From Enterovibrio norvegicus FF-33 (lineage in GTDB: Bacteria; Pseudomonadota; Gammaproteobacteria; Enterobacterales; Vibrionaceae), in NCBI RefSeq assembly GCF_000286835.2, contig NZ_AJYD02000038.1, forward strand, positions 453,795-517,794: DNA of 64,000 bases, read 5' to 3'. Under the pieces are notes generated by a model that did not search any database, was not told the origin of the DNA, and was given only the letters and a program-made list of their open reading frames with translations. Numbering within the stretch: position 1 is the first letter of the stretch; each line of letters opens with the position of its first letter. The position numbers were made by a program, and so were the translations under genes. Shown in pieces: positions 46,227 to 56,200 of this stretch.

Positions 46227-47099
46227 TTACTCGTCAAAACCGTAAAGGCGTGCTGGGTTATCCACCAAAATCTTCTTCTGCGTGGCTTCGTCACGCGCAA
46301 TCAATGGCACGAGATCCAACAAATCCGCATCATTTGGCATGTGCTTTTTGATGTTCGGGTGCGGGTAATCCGTTCCCCATAGAATGCGATCAGGGGCGAC
46401 TTCTACTAGCCCTTGTGCATATGGCACAGCATCATAAAAAGGCGGCGCGATAGCGATGCGCTCAGAGCCGCACACTTTGACCCACCAGTTATCACGCTGC
46501 ATAAAATCGAGAAGAATTTGATACGCCTTTTGACCGACACCTTCAGAGGTTGGCACGCGCCCCATGTGATCAACCACGATGTCCATGTCGAATCGGTTGA
46601 AGAACGCCTCGTAACGAATAATGTCTTCTGCGTTGACGTGAATAACCAAATGCCAACCAAACGGCTTCACTCGGTTCAACACACGTTCCATCATTTCAAG
46701 GTTGGGTGCGCCACCAAGATGGGTCACGAAATTGAAGCGAATACCGCGAACGCCACCTTCATGAAGATCCTGAAAGTCATTGTCTGTAAACGTATCGTCA
46801 GCCATGCACACGCCGCGGTAAGCGCCGTTACTGGTTGCAATCGCGTCCATCATGGCGCGGTTATCTCGCCCGTGGCAGCTCGCTTGCACCAACACAGCGC
46901 GGGAAATACCCAGCGTGTCATGCACACGTTTCAGCGTATCTTTGCCCGCATCAGGCGGCCAATAGGTTGCGGTCTCTGCATAAGGGAACTGCGCATGAGG
47001 GCCGAACACATGGCAATGGGCATCGCAGGCATTGGCGGGTGCCACAAATCGCGGAGTGCGTGTGTTGTTATCCGGTGGCATACAGCTGGGTTTGGTCAT
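46227..47099 (-). CDS. ligI: 2-Pyrone-4,6-dicarboxylate lactonase
   Basis: Amidohydrolase-superfamily enzyme of 290 residues that hydrolyses 2-pyrone-4,6-dicarboxylate to 4-oxalomesaconate. H28 and H30 (CDAHCHVFG), the VVDHMGRVP His (about 174) and Asp in [10 protein letters not shown] (about 244) match LigI, which works without metal. ATG 47099 follows AGGAG. Eleven bases separate its end from ligK. Confidence 0.95.
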   Translation of the reverse strand: MTKPSCMPPDNNTRTPRFVAPANACDAHCHVFGPHAQFPYAETATYWPPDAGKDTLKRVHDTLGISRAVLVQASCHGRDNRAMMDAIATSNGAYRGVCMADDTFTDNDFQDLHEGGVRGIRFNFVTHLGGAPNLEMMERVLNRVKPFGWHLVIHVNAEDIIRYEAFFNRFDMDIVVDHMGRVPTSEGVGQKAYQILLDFMQRDNWWVKVCGSERIAIAPPFYDAVPYAQGLVEVAPDRILWGTDYPHPNIKKHMPNDADLLDLVPLIARDEATQKKILVDNPARLYGFDE

Positions 47100-47203
47100 T
47101 CCGTGACTCCTGTGCAGCACTTAAAAAAGCTGCGTTTTCGTTATTAATTAAGGCGCTTATGTATTAAAACGCTGGCTTTGATGCGCTAACTGTCAGCGCC
47201 TAG

Positions 47204-48280
47204 CTAAATGACTGTCTTGGGCAAATAAAGCTCACCTTTCGCGAGCAAACGCGCCGTCCTGACCAATCCAGCACTCTGCACTGCGCCAGATTGGTCAAAC
47301 GTCAACGTCATGGAGAATTCCCCTGAAGGGTGTTCAACGGACAAGGTTTTCACCAAGCCGTCAGGGATTGAGGCAATCCCCTCTGCGACCGAGCCAGATA
47401 ACGCACACGCCGTCGCAACGGACACTGCGCCCAGCACGCCAATGGCAGAGTGGCAAACGTGAGGGATAAAAGTACGGGAGGAGACATTGCCGCCAGCAAC
47501 GGGGGACGCAATCAAACACATTTTAGGCACGACTTTGTCAGTCACATCACCGAGGTTCATCGCAACACCCGCTTTTAATCGAACAGCTTCAATGCGTGCT
47601 TTCAACTCAACATGGTTGTTCAGTTCATCTGCACTTTCGTACCCTGTCACACCGAAATCTTCTGCACGCAGCACAACAACAGGCATGCCGTTATCAATGC
47701 AGGTGACGTCGTATTGACCGTCGAGGCCTTCAAACGTATCGCGGGTATTGCCCGTGGGCAGTAATGCGCCAGTGATCGAGCCGGCAATATCTTGATAATG
47801 ACAAATCACGGGAGATGCGGTGCCTGGCACGCCATCAATCGCAGCATCGCCGTCATATTTCACGTGACCGTTAGGTGTTTCGATTTCCAAATCACAGCGA
47901 TTGCCGCTATTGGTCATCAACACACGTACCATGGTTTTCGGATGGGTCGCTTCAACAAGGCCAGATTCAATGGCAAAGGCACCCACGCCCGCCAAAATGT
48001 TTCCGCAATTGGGTGTGGTATCAACGCGATTGTCACCGACAACGACTTGAACAAACAGGTAGTCAACATCGTAATCAGCATGTGCAGAAGCAGACACCAC
48101 CGCCACTTTACTCGTTAACGGGTTTGCACCACCCAATCCATCGATTTGTCGCGCATCACGACCAACAGCATCAAGAATGATCTGGTTTCTTTCTTCAGCA
48201 TCGTCCGGCAAGTCACTTGCAAGAAAATAGATGCCTTTGGAGCTTCCGCCTCTGAGCTGCATATAAGGGATCGAAACCAT
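47204..48280 (-). CDS. galD: 4-Oxalomesaconate tautomerase (PrpF-like)
   Basis: PrpF/diaminopimelate-epimerase fold isomerase of 358 residues; equivalents are GalD in Pseudomonas and LigU in Sphingobium. Catalytic-type residues sit in YMQLRGGSSKGIYFL (about 6-20), NCGN (about 91-94) and KMCLIASPV. It interconverts keto/enol or double-bond isomers of 4-oxalomesaconate to supply LigJ. First gene of the lig operon, opposite the AraC-type regulator. Confidence 0.92.
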   Translation of the reverse strand: MVSIPYMQLRGGSSKGIYFLASDLPDDAEERNQIILDAVGRDARQIDGLGGANPLTSKVAVVSASAHADYDVDYLFVQVVVGDNRVDTTPNCGNILAGVGAFAIESGLVEATHPKTMVRVLMTNSGNRCDLEIETPNGHVKYDGDAAIDGVPGTASPVICHYQDIAGSITGALLPTGNTRDTFEGLDGQYDVTCIDNGMPVVVLRAEDFGVTGYESADELNNHVELKARIEAVRLKAGVAMNLGDVTDKVVPKMCLIASPVAGGNVSSRTFIPHVCHSAIGVLGAVSVATACALSGSVAEGIASIPDGLVKTLSVEHPSGEFSMTLTFDQSGAVQSAGLVRTARLLAKGELYLPKTVI

Positions 48281-48403
48281 GTCTTTCTGACCTTCGCATG
48301 AGAATTAGGATCAGAATAGTCATGATGTCGCTCGCAATAAATTCAACTTTTTTACATTTTGTTGTACATTTTTAACATTACTAACTTTTGAAGCGCGAGT
48401 GTG
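48281..48403. promoter_or_regulatory. Divergent lig operon / araC-type control region
   Basis: 123 bases, AT-rich in the right half. Three copies of ACATT (starting 48354, 48366, 48375) lie in one orientation and could form a direct-repeat operator for the adjacent AraC-type protein. No -35/-10 pair could be fixed. Confidence 0.45.
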
Positions 48404-49288
48404 ATGTCAAACATCCCCCATTACTTTCTTTACGGTGAAGAACAGCCAGAAGACTCACCGGATTACATGCACATCGCGCGGCTTGAGCAATCTCTGCCAA
48501 AACATAACTGGGAAATTCACCCACACCGACACGATGATTTGCATCAGTTGATGATTCTTGAGTCTGGCTCAATGACGGCTCAAATCAGAGAGAGCAGCGC
48601 CGAATATCGAGGGGGTTGTGTCCTTTCCATTCCCGCTAAAGAGGTGCATGGCTTCATCCACCAGCCTGGGGTGACAGGGTTTATTCTGTCGATCTCCCAA
48701 CCTTTCATATTGAGCTTATTCAACGAAACCGAGCGACAAGCACTCTCTTCACTGTTTCGTGAACCCATGGTGCTCCCCATTACAGATGGGCGGAATGTTG
48801 TGGAGTTGAAGTTATTAGGCGAACGCTTATTGGCAGAATACCAAGGGCGCGCTGTGGGGCAAGCATCTATGATTGGCGCGTACTTGAAGATAGTGTTCGT
48901 GCTGCTTAATAGACAGGTGAAACACAGAGAATCTTCGCAAGTGTCAGACGCTAAGACCATCTTGTTCGAAAAATTCACGGCTTTGGTGGAACAACATTAC
49001 AACCAGCACTGGAGTGTGAGTGAATACGCCGCCGCATTGGGCTTAAGCCAAGGACAACTCAACCGCACATGCCAGCGCAGCGCTGATCAGCAAGCGTTAG
49101 AGATTATTCACGGACGGATTATCGATGAAGCCAAGCGATTGCTGATTTTCACCCAACTCTCATCGAAAGAAATTGGCTATCAACTCGGCTTTAAAGACCC
49201 TGGCTATTTTTCTCGCTTCTTTACTCGCCATGTGGGTCAAGCCCCCAAACAATTCCAACAACAATTGCTAAGTGAGCAAGTACAGTAA
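48404..49288 (+). CDS. AraC/XylS-family regulator (PobR-like), probable lig activator
   Basis: A 294-residue activator. An N-terminal cupin (about 25-110, HPHRHDDLHQLMIL with PAKEVHGF) should bind the effector. The C-terminal double HTH (about 190-290) includes WSVSEYAAALGLSQGQLNRTC and GYQLGFKDPGYFSRFF. The group contains PobR, which answers to 4-hydroxybenzoate. Divergent orientation to galD argues it controls the lig operon; effector may be protocatechuate or a pathway intermediate (inference). GTG 48401 directly before the ATG is an alternative start. Confidence 0.88.
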   Translation: MSNIPHYFLYGEEQPEDSPDYMHIARLEQSLPKHNWEIHPHRHDDLHQLMILESGSMTAQIRESSAEYRGGCVLSIPAKEVHGFIHQPGVTGFILSISQPFILSLFNETERQALSSLFREPMVLPITDGRNVVELKLLGERLLAEYQGRAVGQASMIGAYLKIVFVLLNRQVKHRESSQVSDAKTILFEKFTALVEQHYNQHWSVSEYAAALGLSQGQLNRTCQRSADQQALEIIHGRIIDEAKRLLIFTQLSSKEIGYQLGFKDPGYFSRFFTRHVGQAPKQFQQQLLSEQVQ

Positions 49289-49340
49289 CGAGTAAAAAAG
49301 CAGCTTGTTTTGGGGGAGGAGTAAACAGGATAACGGTGGG

Positions 49341-49841
49341 TTAGATCCAAGCAACAGCCGCAATCGCGGTGGAAAGGCCGACGCACAGCCCTACGATGAC
49401 GTCACGCCAGTGGTGCTTTAAGGCTTTTACTCGACCTAGCCCCACCAGCATGGCCAAGCCGTAAGAAAGTAAACCGATGATCCAGCCATAACTCATCGCA
49501 AGCACGGTCGACGCAGCAAAGGCATTGGCGGTGTGGTTCGAAGGGAAACTGTCATTGCCGCTTTTATCAGGGCGTTTAGCATCAATCAGCAATTTACCGA
49601 TTAAGCCAATACCAGAAGCCATCGCGATGATGTACCCCGCGAACTTAAACTCGCCCCATTCACCATGAAACACAGGAAAAGCCACTGCGGTGGCGACCAA
49701 ACCATACACACCGACATCACTCACCATCTGCCAGTTCAACGAACTAGAGAAGTGAACAAAAAAGCACACCCACAGGGTAACCAGCAGCAGAGCAGGATAG
49801 AGAATTGTCATTAGCGCGTCAGTTTGTCCTAAACACATCAA
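49341..49841 (-). CDS. PAP2-family membrane phosphatase
   Basis: Phosphatidic-acid-phosphatase-type protein of up to 166 residues with four to five helices. Catalytic motifs are KLLIDAKRPD (KxxxxxxRP, about 85-94), PSNHTANAF (about 100-108, Asn replacing the usual Gly) and GRVKALKHHWRDVI (about 136-149). The second start ATG 49811 gives a shorter form with the same helices. Likely substrates are lipid phosphates or undecaprenyl pyrophosphate. Confidence 0.85.
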   Translation of the reverse strand: MMCLGQTDALMTILYPALLLVTLWVCFFVHFSSSLNWQMVSDVGVYGLVATAVAFPVFHGEWGEFKFAGYIIAMASGIGLIGKLLIDAKRPDKSGNDSFPSNHTANAFAASTVLAMSYGWIIGLLSYGLAMLVGLGRVKALKHHWRDVIVGLCVGLSTAIAAVAWI

Positions 49842-50266
49842 ATAATGGACATTGAGTATCTCAGACTCTGGTCACCATTAGCCATACAGAATGTAAGTAA
49901 ATATTGCATTTGACAGCGATTAACGGGAAAAGCCCTACAAATTAACGTGATAACACTTGGTCTGAACAGTCTCGTTATCGTCGCGCGCGACATGCTGTAA
50001 ACAAGGTTTGATTCTAAATCACAACGCAGACAGCGAAAAACCCAACGCCGCATAAGTTGACCGAACGGTCAGTAACCACTAATTTTTATAAAGGTATGCA
50101 TACGGAATACATGCGCTATCTTCTTTCCATCAACCAGCATTGAACGCCAAGGCTGCGGCCAGTGTGGCAACAACGGTCGCCGTACAAATCGTCATATCGC
50201 ACTGGCAATGTGAAAGCACCACCTCTCTGGTGACGAGAAACCACCCAACGTGTAAGGGAGAATCTT
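49842..50266. promoter_or_regulatory. Intergenic region with TetR-type palindrome
   Basis: About 425 bases with no gene. A palindrome TGACCG-AA-CGGTCA lies at 50058-50071, of the form many TetR-family repressors bind. It is 195 bases ahead of the deaminase start. A second short symmetric element GTATGCATAC sits at 50095-50104. No TetR-type gene is in the window. Confidence 0.55.
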
Positions 50267-51280
50267 ATGGAAGACTTTATCCGACACTTACCCAAAGTAG
50301 AGTTGCACCTTCATATTGAAGGCTCATTGGAACCAGAACTGATGTTCGAGTTGGCGGAGCGCAATGGTATCACCCTGCCCTACGCCAATGTTCAGGAGGC
50401 GCGCGCGGCTTACCATTTCAATGATCTTCAGTCTTTTCTCGATATCTATTACCAAGGCGCCAACGTACTGATCACAGAGCGAGATTTTTTCGATCTGACT
50501 TGGGCCTATTTGATGCGCTGCAAAGCGGACAACGTGATGCACACGGAGATCTTTTTTGACCCACAAACTCACACTGACCGTGGTATCGCGTTTGATACCG
50601 TGATCAACGGCATCTACCATGCGCTGCGTCAGGGAGAGAAAGAACTCGGTATCACCAGCAAGCTCATTATGTGTTTCCTACGCCACCTTTCTGAAGAAGC
50701 GGCGTTTGAAACGTTGGAACAAGCAAAACCCCACCTGCACCGTCTTATCGCAGTTGGACTGGATTCTTCCGAGCTTGGGCATCCACCTGAAAAATTCACG
50801 CACGTCTTCGCTCAAGCACGTGCACTGGGATTGAAAGCCGTCGCACACGCGGGCGAAGAAGGCCCAGCAAGCAATATTTGGGATGCGATTCGCTTGCTCC
50901 ATGTGAATCGAATCGACCACGGCGTTCAATGCGTGCAAGACCCTACACTAATGATAGAACTGGCAGAAACACGTATGCCACTGACGGTATGCCCGCTTTC
51001 CAATATTAAACTGCGGGTATTCGACCGTATGGAAGATCACAACATTCTCAATCTTCTGGACGAAGGGCTTTGCGTGACAGTGAACTCCGACGATCCCGCA
51101 TTTTTTGGCGGCTACATGAATGACAACTTCCTTGCGCTGAATCAGGCACTTTCCCCTAACAAAGCACAGTTAGTGCAATTCACACGAAATGCCATTGAGG
51201 CCGCTTTTTTAACAGACGATGAACGTCATCAATTGCTTCAAAATCTAGACGACTTCTGGGCGAGCCACGGCATACACTAG
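50267..51280 (+). CDS. Adenine deaminase-like (adenosine/adenine deaminase family)
   Basis: Zinc TIM-barrel deaminase of 337 residues. Metal and catalytic residues are H15 and H17 ([11 protein letters not shown]), H195 with the catalytic Glu in AHAGEEGP (about 194-201), H in RIDHGVQC (about 219) and the Asp pair in NSDDPAFF (about 275). The HIEGSLEP start and [10 protein letters not shown] are typical of the adenine-specific group (as in fungal Aah1 and Pseudomonas homologues) rather than E. coli Add. Product hypoxanthine would feed the purine pathway that includes uraH. AAGGGAG precedes the start. Confidence 0.85.
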   Translation: MEDFIRHLPKVELHLHIEGSLEPELMFELAERNGITLPYANVQEARAAYHFNDLQSFLDIYYQGANVLITERDFFDLTWAYLMRCKADNVMHTEIFFDPQTHTDRGIAFDTVINGIYHALRQGEKELGITSKLIMCFLRHLSEEAAFETLEQAKPHLHRLIAVGLDSSELGHPPEKFTHVFAQARALGLKAVAHAGEEGPASNIWDAIRLLHVNRIDHGVQCVQDPTLMIELAETRMPLTVCPLSNIKLRVFDRMEDHNILNLLDEGLCVTVNSDDPAFFGGYMNDNFLALNQALSPNKAQLVQFTRNAIEAAFLTDDERHQLLQNLDDFWASHGIH

Positions 51281-51329
51281 AGATGACAAGCGGGCTTGAA
51301 CCGCTTTTTTCTTTATTGAAGGAGCCACT

Positions 51330-53129
51330 ATGAAAGCCTCGTTGTTGACGCTGACGGCACTCGCCGCTTCCTTTCCTGCGCTTGCAGATAGCCCTAAAAT
51401 GCCCTTTGCAGACACCATTTATCACAATGCGCAGGTCATCACGGTCAACGATAAACAACCAGATGCCAACGCTGTGGCGATACTCAATGGCAAAATCCTT
51501 GCCGTTGGCGACAACGAAGACGTACTTAAGTTAGCCAGTAACAGTACCCACGTGGTCGATTTGAAAGGCATGACGATGATACCGGGCTTTATCGATGCCC
51601 ATGGTCATGTCATGAATACCGGTCTTCAAGCGGTGTCTGCTAACTTATTGTCACCGCCAGATGGCCCGGTGACCGACATCATCAGTTTACAGGAAGCCCT
51701 GCGTATTTGGGCTGATAAGCCAACCAATAAAGCGCAAGACTTCATCATCGGTTTTGGTTATGACGATTCTCAGCTAAAAGAGCAAATTCACCCAACCCGC
51801 TTCGATTTGGATGCCGTGTCGACCGAGGTTCCCATCCTCATTATTCATCAGTCTGGGCATTTGGCTGTTTTGAACAGTAAAGCGCTCGATATGCTGGGCT
51901 TCAACGCTGACAGCAAGAACCCTCCAGGCGGTGTGATCCGCCGAGTCCCTGACAGCAACGAGCCTAATGGTGTGCTTGAGGAGTCCGCGTTTTTCGGTGC
52001 ACTGATCCCTTTATTTACGCAAATCAGTCCCGACGAGAACGAATTGCTGTTTCAGGCAGGCATGGAGTTGTACGCCAAATATGGCTACACCACGGCGCAA
52101 GAAGGCCGCACCATGTCTGACAGTGTCAAAACCATGTACGACATTGCGCAGAAAAAGAAACTGCTGCTGGACGTGGTGGCCTACACGGATATTCAGCTCG
52201 GCACAGACATCATGAAGCCGCCCTACCTTAGCCAAAGCTACAACAATGGTTTCCGGGTCGGCGGCGTCAAACTGACGCTAGATGGTTCGCCACAAGGCAA
52301 AACCGCATGGCTAACCAAACCCTATCTTATCCCGCCTGAAGGCCAAAAAGCAGGTTATCTCGGCTACCCCATCATGCCGGATGAAGAAGCGGAGAAATAT
52401 GTCGGTATGGCGATGGAAAACGGCTGGCAATTACTCACACATGCTAACGGTGATGCAGCCATCGACCAATATATCCGCGCCGTGAAAAACGCGACGAAGA
52501 AATATGGTGAAGGCGAGCGACGCTTTGTCGCCATTCACGCGCAAACCGCCCGAGAAGATCAGGTGCAGTCGTTTAAAGAACTCAACGTTATGCCGTCTTT
52601 CTTCCCTATGCACACCTTCTATTGGGGTGATTGGCATGCACAATCTGTACTCGGCGATGAACGGGCTGAAAATATTTCACCCACTGGCTGGGCATTGGAT
52701 CGCGACATGATATTTACTTCTCACCACGATGCGCCCGTTGCGTTCCCTAATTCGATGCGGGTCTATTCCGCCACCGTTAACCGGATCACTCGAAGTGGAC
52801 GCGTGTTAGGCAAAGACCAGCGCGTGCCATCTATGACGGCGTTGAAAGCACAGACCATCTGGGCGGCGTATCAGCACTTTGAAGAGAAGACCAAAGGCTC
52901 GATTGAAACAGGCAAAGTGGCCGATTTGGTCTTGTTGTCTGACAATCCATTGAAGGTTAACCCAATGGAGCTTGCTGACATCACCGTGGTTTCAACCATT
53001 AAAGACGGGGAAGTGATATATACCCAGCAAGCCGCCATTGCCGACAACAGTTGCGCGGCGTCCAGAAAATGTCAGGCACTGGCGACACACACTTTTATGA
53101 TTGCCGGATTGATTCCGCACCGTCACTGA
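51330..53129 (+). CDS. Exported YtcJ-like amidohydrolase
   Basis: A 599-residue amidohydrolase-3 family protein. A signal peptide is evident (cleavage after ALA, about residue 19), so it acts in the periplasm. Metal sites: GFIDAHGHV (about 85-93), HQSGHLAV (about 174-181), THANGDAAID (about 370-379) and HHDAPVA (about 467). Family members hydrolyse exocyclic amides or imides, but most have no known substrate. It follows the deaminase by 49 bases after a small T-rich stretch, so it may be co-expressed. Confidence 0.87.
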   Translation: MKASLLTLTALAASFPALADSPKMPFADTIYHNAQVITVNDKQPDANAVAILNGKILAVGDNEDVLKLASNSTHVVDLKGMTMIPGFIDAHGHVMNTGLQAVSANLLSPPDGPVTDIISLQEALRIWADKPTNKAQDFIIGFGYDDSQLKEQIHPTRFDLDAVSTEVPILIIHQSGHLAVLNSKALDMLGFNADSKNPPGGVIRRVPDSNEPNGVLEESAFFGALIPLFTQISPDENELLFQAGMELYAKYGYTTAQEGRTMSDSVKTMYDIAQKKKLLLDVVAYTDIQLGTDIMKPPYLSQSYNNGFRVGGVKLTLDGSPQGKTAWLTKPYLIPPEGQKAGYLGYPIMPDEEAEKYVGMAMENGWQLLTHANGDAAIDQYIRAVKNATKKYGEGERRFVAIHAQTAREDQVQSFKELNVMPSFFPMHTFYWGDWHAQSVLGDERAENISPTGWALDRDMIFTSHHDAPVAFPNSMRVYSATVNRITRSGRVLGKDQRVPSMTALKAQTIWAAYQHFEEKTKGSIETGKVADLVLLSDNPLKVNPMELADITVVSTIKDGEVIYTQQAAIADNSCAASRKCQALATHTFMIAGLIPHRH

Positions 53130-53282
53130 ATCTCTAAGTCGTTAAATCGCCAAATTAGTCACTACAAAACAACAGAGTGCATTATGCGCTCTGTTGCGTT
53201 TCTTCTACACTCATTGATAGGGGATTGAATAGCCGGGCCTTTTGTCGCCGTGCTTCGGCATGAACACTGTTTGAGGACCGCT

Positions 53283-54521
53283 ATGCGTTTTTTTACTGCG
53301 TCATTTGAAAAGTCTGCGTCTTTGCAAAAAGGCTGGCATCTAGTCTTATGCTCGTCATCTTTCTTATTTTCACTCGTCTTCATCTACTGTGCTTATCGCC
53401 TGTTCCAAACCTACGATTGGGGACATCCGTTCACCAAGTTTCTCTGTTTCAGCGGCTTGTTTGCGCTGATCCTGACCCTTTTCAATCACAGAACACAGTC
53501 TGATGATATCGGTAAGACGATGCTGATGACTGAAGCTGTTTTTGCCATGGCGGTGCTGGCCTTGATTTTTGCCCGCATGGTGCCCGCTTATGGTGACTTC
53601 ATCTTTGCTGCACCCACGGTCGATATTGGCTACACCACTGAACATGCCGCCAAGCTGCTATTTCTTCAGGGTGAAAACCCCTATCTAAGTGAAAGTATCA
53701 ATATTCGCCCTGAGCTCGCGCCTGAACACCGCGGCTTTCACTATGGTCCTGGCATGATATTGGGGTACGCCGCCTCAGCCTACTTCCCGGGCATCGGCTA
53801 TAAGTTAACGAGTGTTGCCTTTCTTGCTATTTCAGCCCTTGCGCTGTGTTCGTTGGTGGCGGGTTGTTTAACTTCACGCAGCCAGATTGAAACCAACGGA
53901 TGGCAAGTTCGAAGCGCTATGTTGGCGTCGATGGTATTGCTATTTCTACCTGAGAGGCTGTGGTACGAAGTGTTTCACGTCGGCGCGAACGATATTTACC
54001 CTGTCGCGCTGCTATTAGTGGGTTTGGTGTGTGTTCAAAAAGAAAAGTGGTTGCTCGCGGGTGTGTTAATGGGCCTCTCATTCGCGACCAAATTCTCGCC
54101 TGCCGCCTTCCTGCTCGCGATGTTTTTGCGCAAAGATATTCGGCTGAATTTTTTGATTGGTTGCGCCATTGGTGCATCACCCTTACTGATTTTCCTCGCG
54201 TGGGATCATCAAAGCATGATTGAGAACGTATTCATTCTGCGCTTTAGCCTGAATTTCGATTCCACCAGCCTCTACTCCATCACGCCAGACGTACTGCATG
54301 TGCTGTTCCCCCTCACCCAGCTTTGCGCGCTGATCTACTTTTTGGTGCGCAACGCCAACAAAACCTTGTCCATTGAAGAAACGGTGGTGTGCTTTACCTT
54401 GCTGCTGATGATCATTGAGGTAACCTTTAAAGAGATCCACGCCAATCACCTCATTTGGTTCTATCCGCTTATTGCGTTTATCGTGGCGATTTATCGACAC
54501 AAACTCTTTCCATCAAGGTGA
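53283..54521 (+). CDS. Polytopic membrane glycosyltransferase-like protein
   Basis: A 412-residue protein with about ten helices. The periplasmic loop after helix 3 has VDIGYTTEHAAKLLFLQGENPYL and HYGPGMILGYA, as in DUF2029/GT87-type or related GT-C polyprenyl-dependent transferases. The Asp in VDIGY and the following acidic/His loops could be catalytic. ATG 53283 follows GAGG with seven-base spacing; the earlier in-frame ATG at 53250 lacks one. No glycan cluster is nearby, so the substrate is unknown. Confidence 0.7.
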   Translation: MRFFTASFEKSASLQKGWHLVLCSSSFLFSLVFIYCAYRLFQTYDWGHPFTKFLCFSGLFALILTLFNHRTQSDDIGKTMLMTEAVFAMAVLALIFARMVPAYGDFIFAAPTVDIGYTTEHAAKLLFLQGENPYLSESINIRPELAPEHRGFHYGPGMILGYAASAYFPGIGYKLTSVAFLAISALALCSLVAGCLTSRSQIETNGWQVRSAMLASMVLLFLPERLWYEVFHVGANDIYPVALLLVGLVCVQKEKWLLAGVLMGLSFATKFSPAAFLLAMFLRKDIRLNFLIGCAIGASPLLIFLAWDHQSMIENVFILRFSLNFDSTSLYSITPDVLHVLFPLTQLCALIYFLVRNANKTLSIEETVVCFTLLLMIIEVTFKEIHANHLIWFYPLIAFIVAIYRHKLFPSR

Positions 54522-54898
54522 ATACTCTCATGTAAACCAAAAGCGGACACTGCAAATTGGTGGTCCGCTTTTTTCATTCCAAATTGTTACATTCGCGACA
54601 ATCACACCCCCCTTTTCCTTCTTAAGCTTTCTGAAAAGCACATGCCGCTACAAAGGCTTGATAACCTTTTCGGTGCAGCTCAACCCAAAGTGGTTAAAAT
54701 GACACCGAAAGTGAATATTTTTGCAGTCGGGTACTGTGTTTAATGCACGCAATGTGAGATAACAACGCCCCGAAATGAGCGTGTCGCGCTGTGAGCAAGC
54801 CAAGAAGGCTCAGCGCTGTCGCGAATTCTTTCGAACCGAAGATAAATCAAAATAAGAATCTCATGCATTACGGAGGATGATGAGATCACAGAGGCTAT
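54522..54898. other. Intergenic region with terminator before gltS
   Basis: A terminator hairpin lies at 54539-54574: AAAAGCGGAC pairs with GTCCGCTTTT around 14 bases and is followed by TT. The remaining 320 bases carry the gltS promoter and no recognised gene. Confidence 0.6.
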
Positions 54899-56125
54899 AT
54901 GAATCAACTAATTTCAGTCGGCGCACTCGAGTCTTTTCTTATCGCCATTTTCGTGCTGTTTCTTGGGCATTTTATCAATGCCAGAGTTCCCCTTCTAAAG
55001 CAGTTCAACATCCCTGAACCCATTGTCGGCGGTTTAGTTGTCGCCAGTGCGATCACGGTTTTACACTTCAGAGGCATAGAACTCGAGTTCCACTTGCCCC
55101 TACAACACACCTTTATGCTGATGTTTTTCGCCACTGTGGGCTTGGCAGCTAACTACACACAACTCATCAAAGGCGGTGCAAAGGTATTCATCTTCCTGGG
55201 TGTGGCCTCGCTCTACATCATGATCCAAAACGGGATTGGCGTATCTTTGGCTACCGTGCTTGGCCTTGACCCGCTAATGGGGTTGATTGCGGGTTCTATC
55301 ACTCTGTCTGGCGGACACGGTACTGGCGCTGCGTGGGCGCAAACCTTCCAAGACGTTTACGGCATGAATAACGTGCTGGAAATCGCGATGGCCTCTGCCA
55401 CCTTCGGTTTGATCATGGGGGGTATTATCGGCAGCCCTGTCGCGCAGCGTTTGATTGATAAAAACAAGCTGCAATCGCAATACGGCGCGACCAACAAAAC
55501 CCATGACCAATTCCCTGAGTTGGTGACCTACAGCGAGAACGAAGAAGATAACGTGACGGCGAAAAAGGTCATTGAAACCCTGTTCATTTTGCTGATCTGT
55601 GTCACTGGCGCTAAGTACCTCGAACAATGGGTAAGCAGCTTCGACATCAAATGGCTGATGATCCCTGATTTTGTGTATGCACTCTTCATTGGTGTGGTGA
55701 TCACCAACTTCGTTGAAGTGAGCAAAGCAAAGAAACTGGACGTGGACACCGTGGATATTCTCGGCACTGTGTCACTCGCGCTGTTTCTCGCCATGGCCTT
55801 GATGAGCCTAAAGCTTTGGAACATTCTCGATCTGGCTGTGCCTTTCCTCATCATCCTGATTGTGCAATCTATGATGTTGGCGATGTTCACTTACTTTGTG
55901 ACTTACCGAGTGATGGGGCGTAACTACGACGCCGCCGTAATAGCCAGTGGTCACTGTGGCTTTGGCTTGGGGGCAACCCCAACAGCCGTGATGAACATGG
56001 GCTCGGTGGTCAATCGCTTCGGCCCATCACCACAAGCTTTCATGGTAGTGCCAATTGTCGGCGCGTTCTTCATTGATATCGTTAACTTGATTATCTTGCA
56101 GGCCACGCTCAGCATTATTGGTTAA
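54899..56125 (+). CDS. gltS: Sodium:glutamate symporter
   Basis: A 408-residue inner-membrane transporter of the ESS family that takes up glutamate with sodium. Two inverted repeats each contain a pore loop: SGGHGTGAAWAQTF (about 144-157) and GHCGFGLGATPTAV (about 353-366), the family hallmarks. About ten helices. AGAGG lies five bases before the ATG. Confidence 0.95.
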   Translation: MNQLISVGALESFLIAIFVLFLGHFINARVPLLKQFNIPEPIVGGLVVASAITVLHFRGIELEFHLPLQHTFMLMFFATVGLAANYTQLIKGGAKVFIFLGVASLYIMIQNGIGVSLATVLGLDPLMGLIAGSITLSGGHGTGAAWAQTFQDVYGMNNVLEIAMASATFGLIMGGIIGSPVAQRLIDKNKLQSQYGATNKTHDQFPELVTYSENEEDNVTAKKVIETLFILLICVTGAKYLEQWVSSFDIKWLMIPDFVYALFIGVVITNFVEVSKAKKLDVDTVDILGTVSLALFLAMALMSLKLWNILDLAVPFLIILIVQSMMLAMFTYFVTYRVMGRNYDAAVIASGHCGFGLGATPTAVMNMGSVVNRFGPSPQAFMVVPIVGAFFIDIVNLIILQATLSIIG

Positions 56126-56200
56126 TGCGTGCTTGTTACCGTTCTCCCTGTTTAGGGAGAGCGGTAATGAGCCCAGGCCCAAACATCAATCTCTTGCGGG

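Noticed and set aside
46217-46300. N-terminal extension of LigK
   Set aside because: It overlaps ligI coding sequence and has no family similarity; AAGGA supports the ATG at 46216.
50267-51280. Calling the gene simply adenosine deaminase (add)
   Set aside because: The HIEGSLEP and [10 protein letters not shown] segments resemble adenine-specific members more than E. coli Add, so the narrower symbol was not used.
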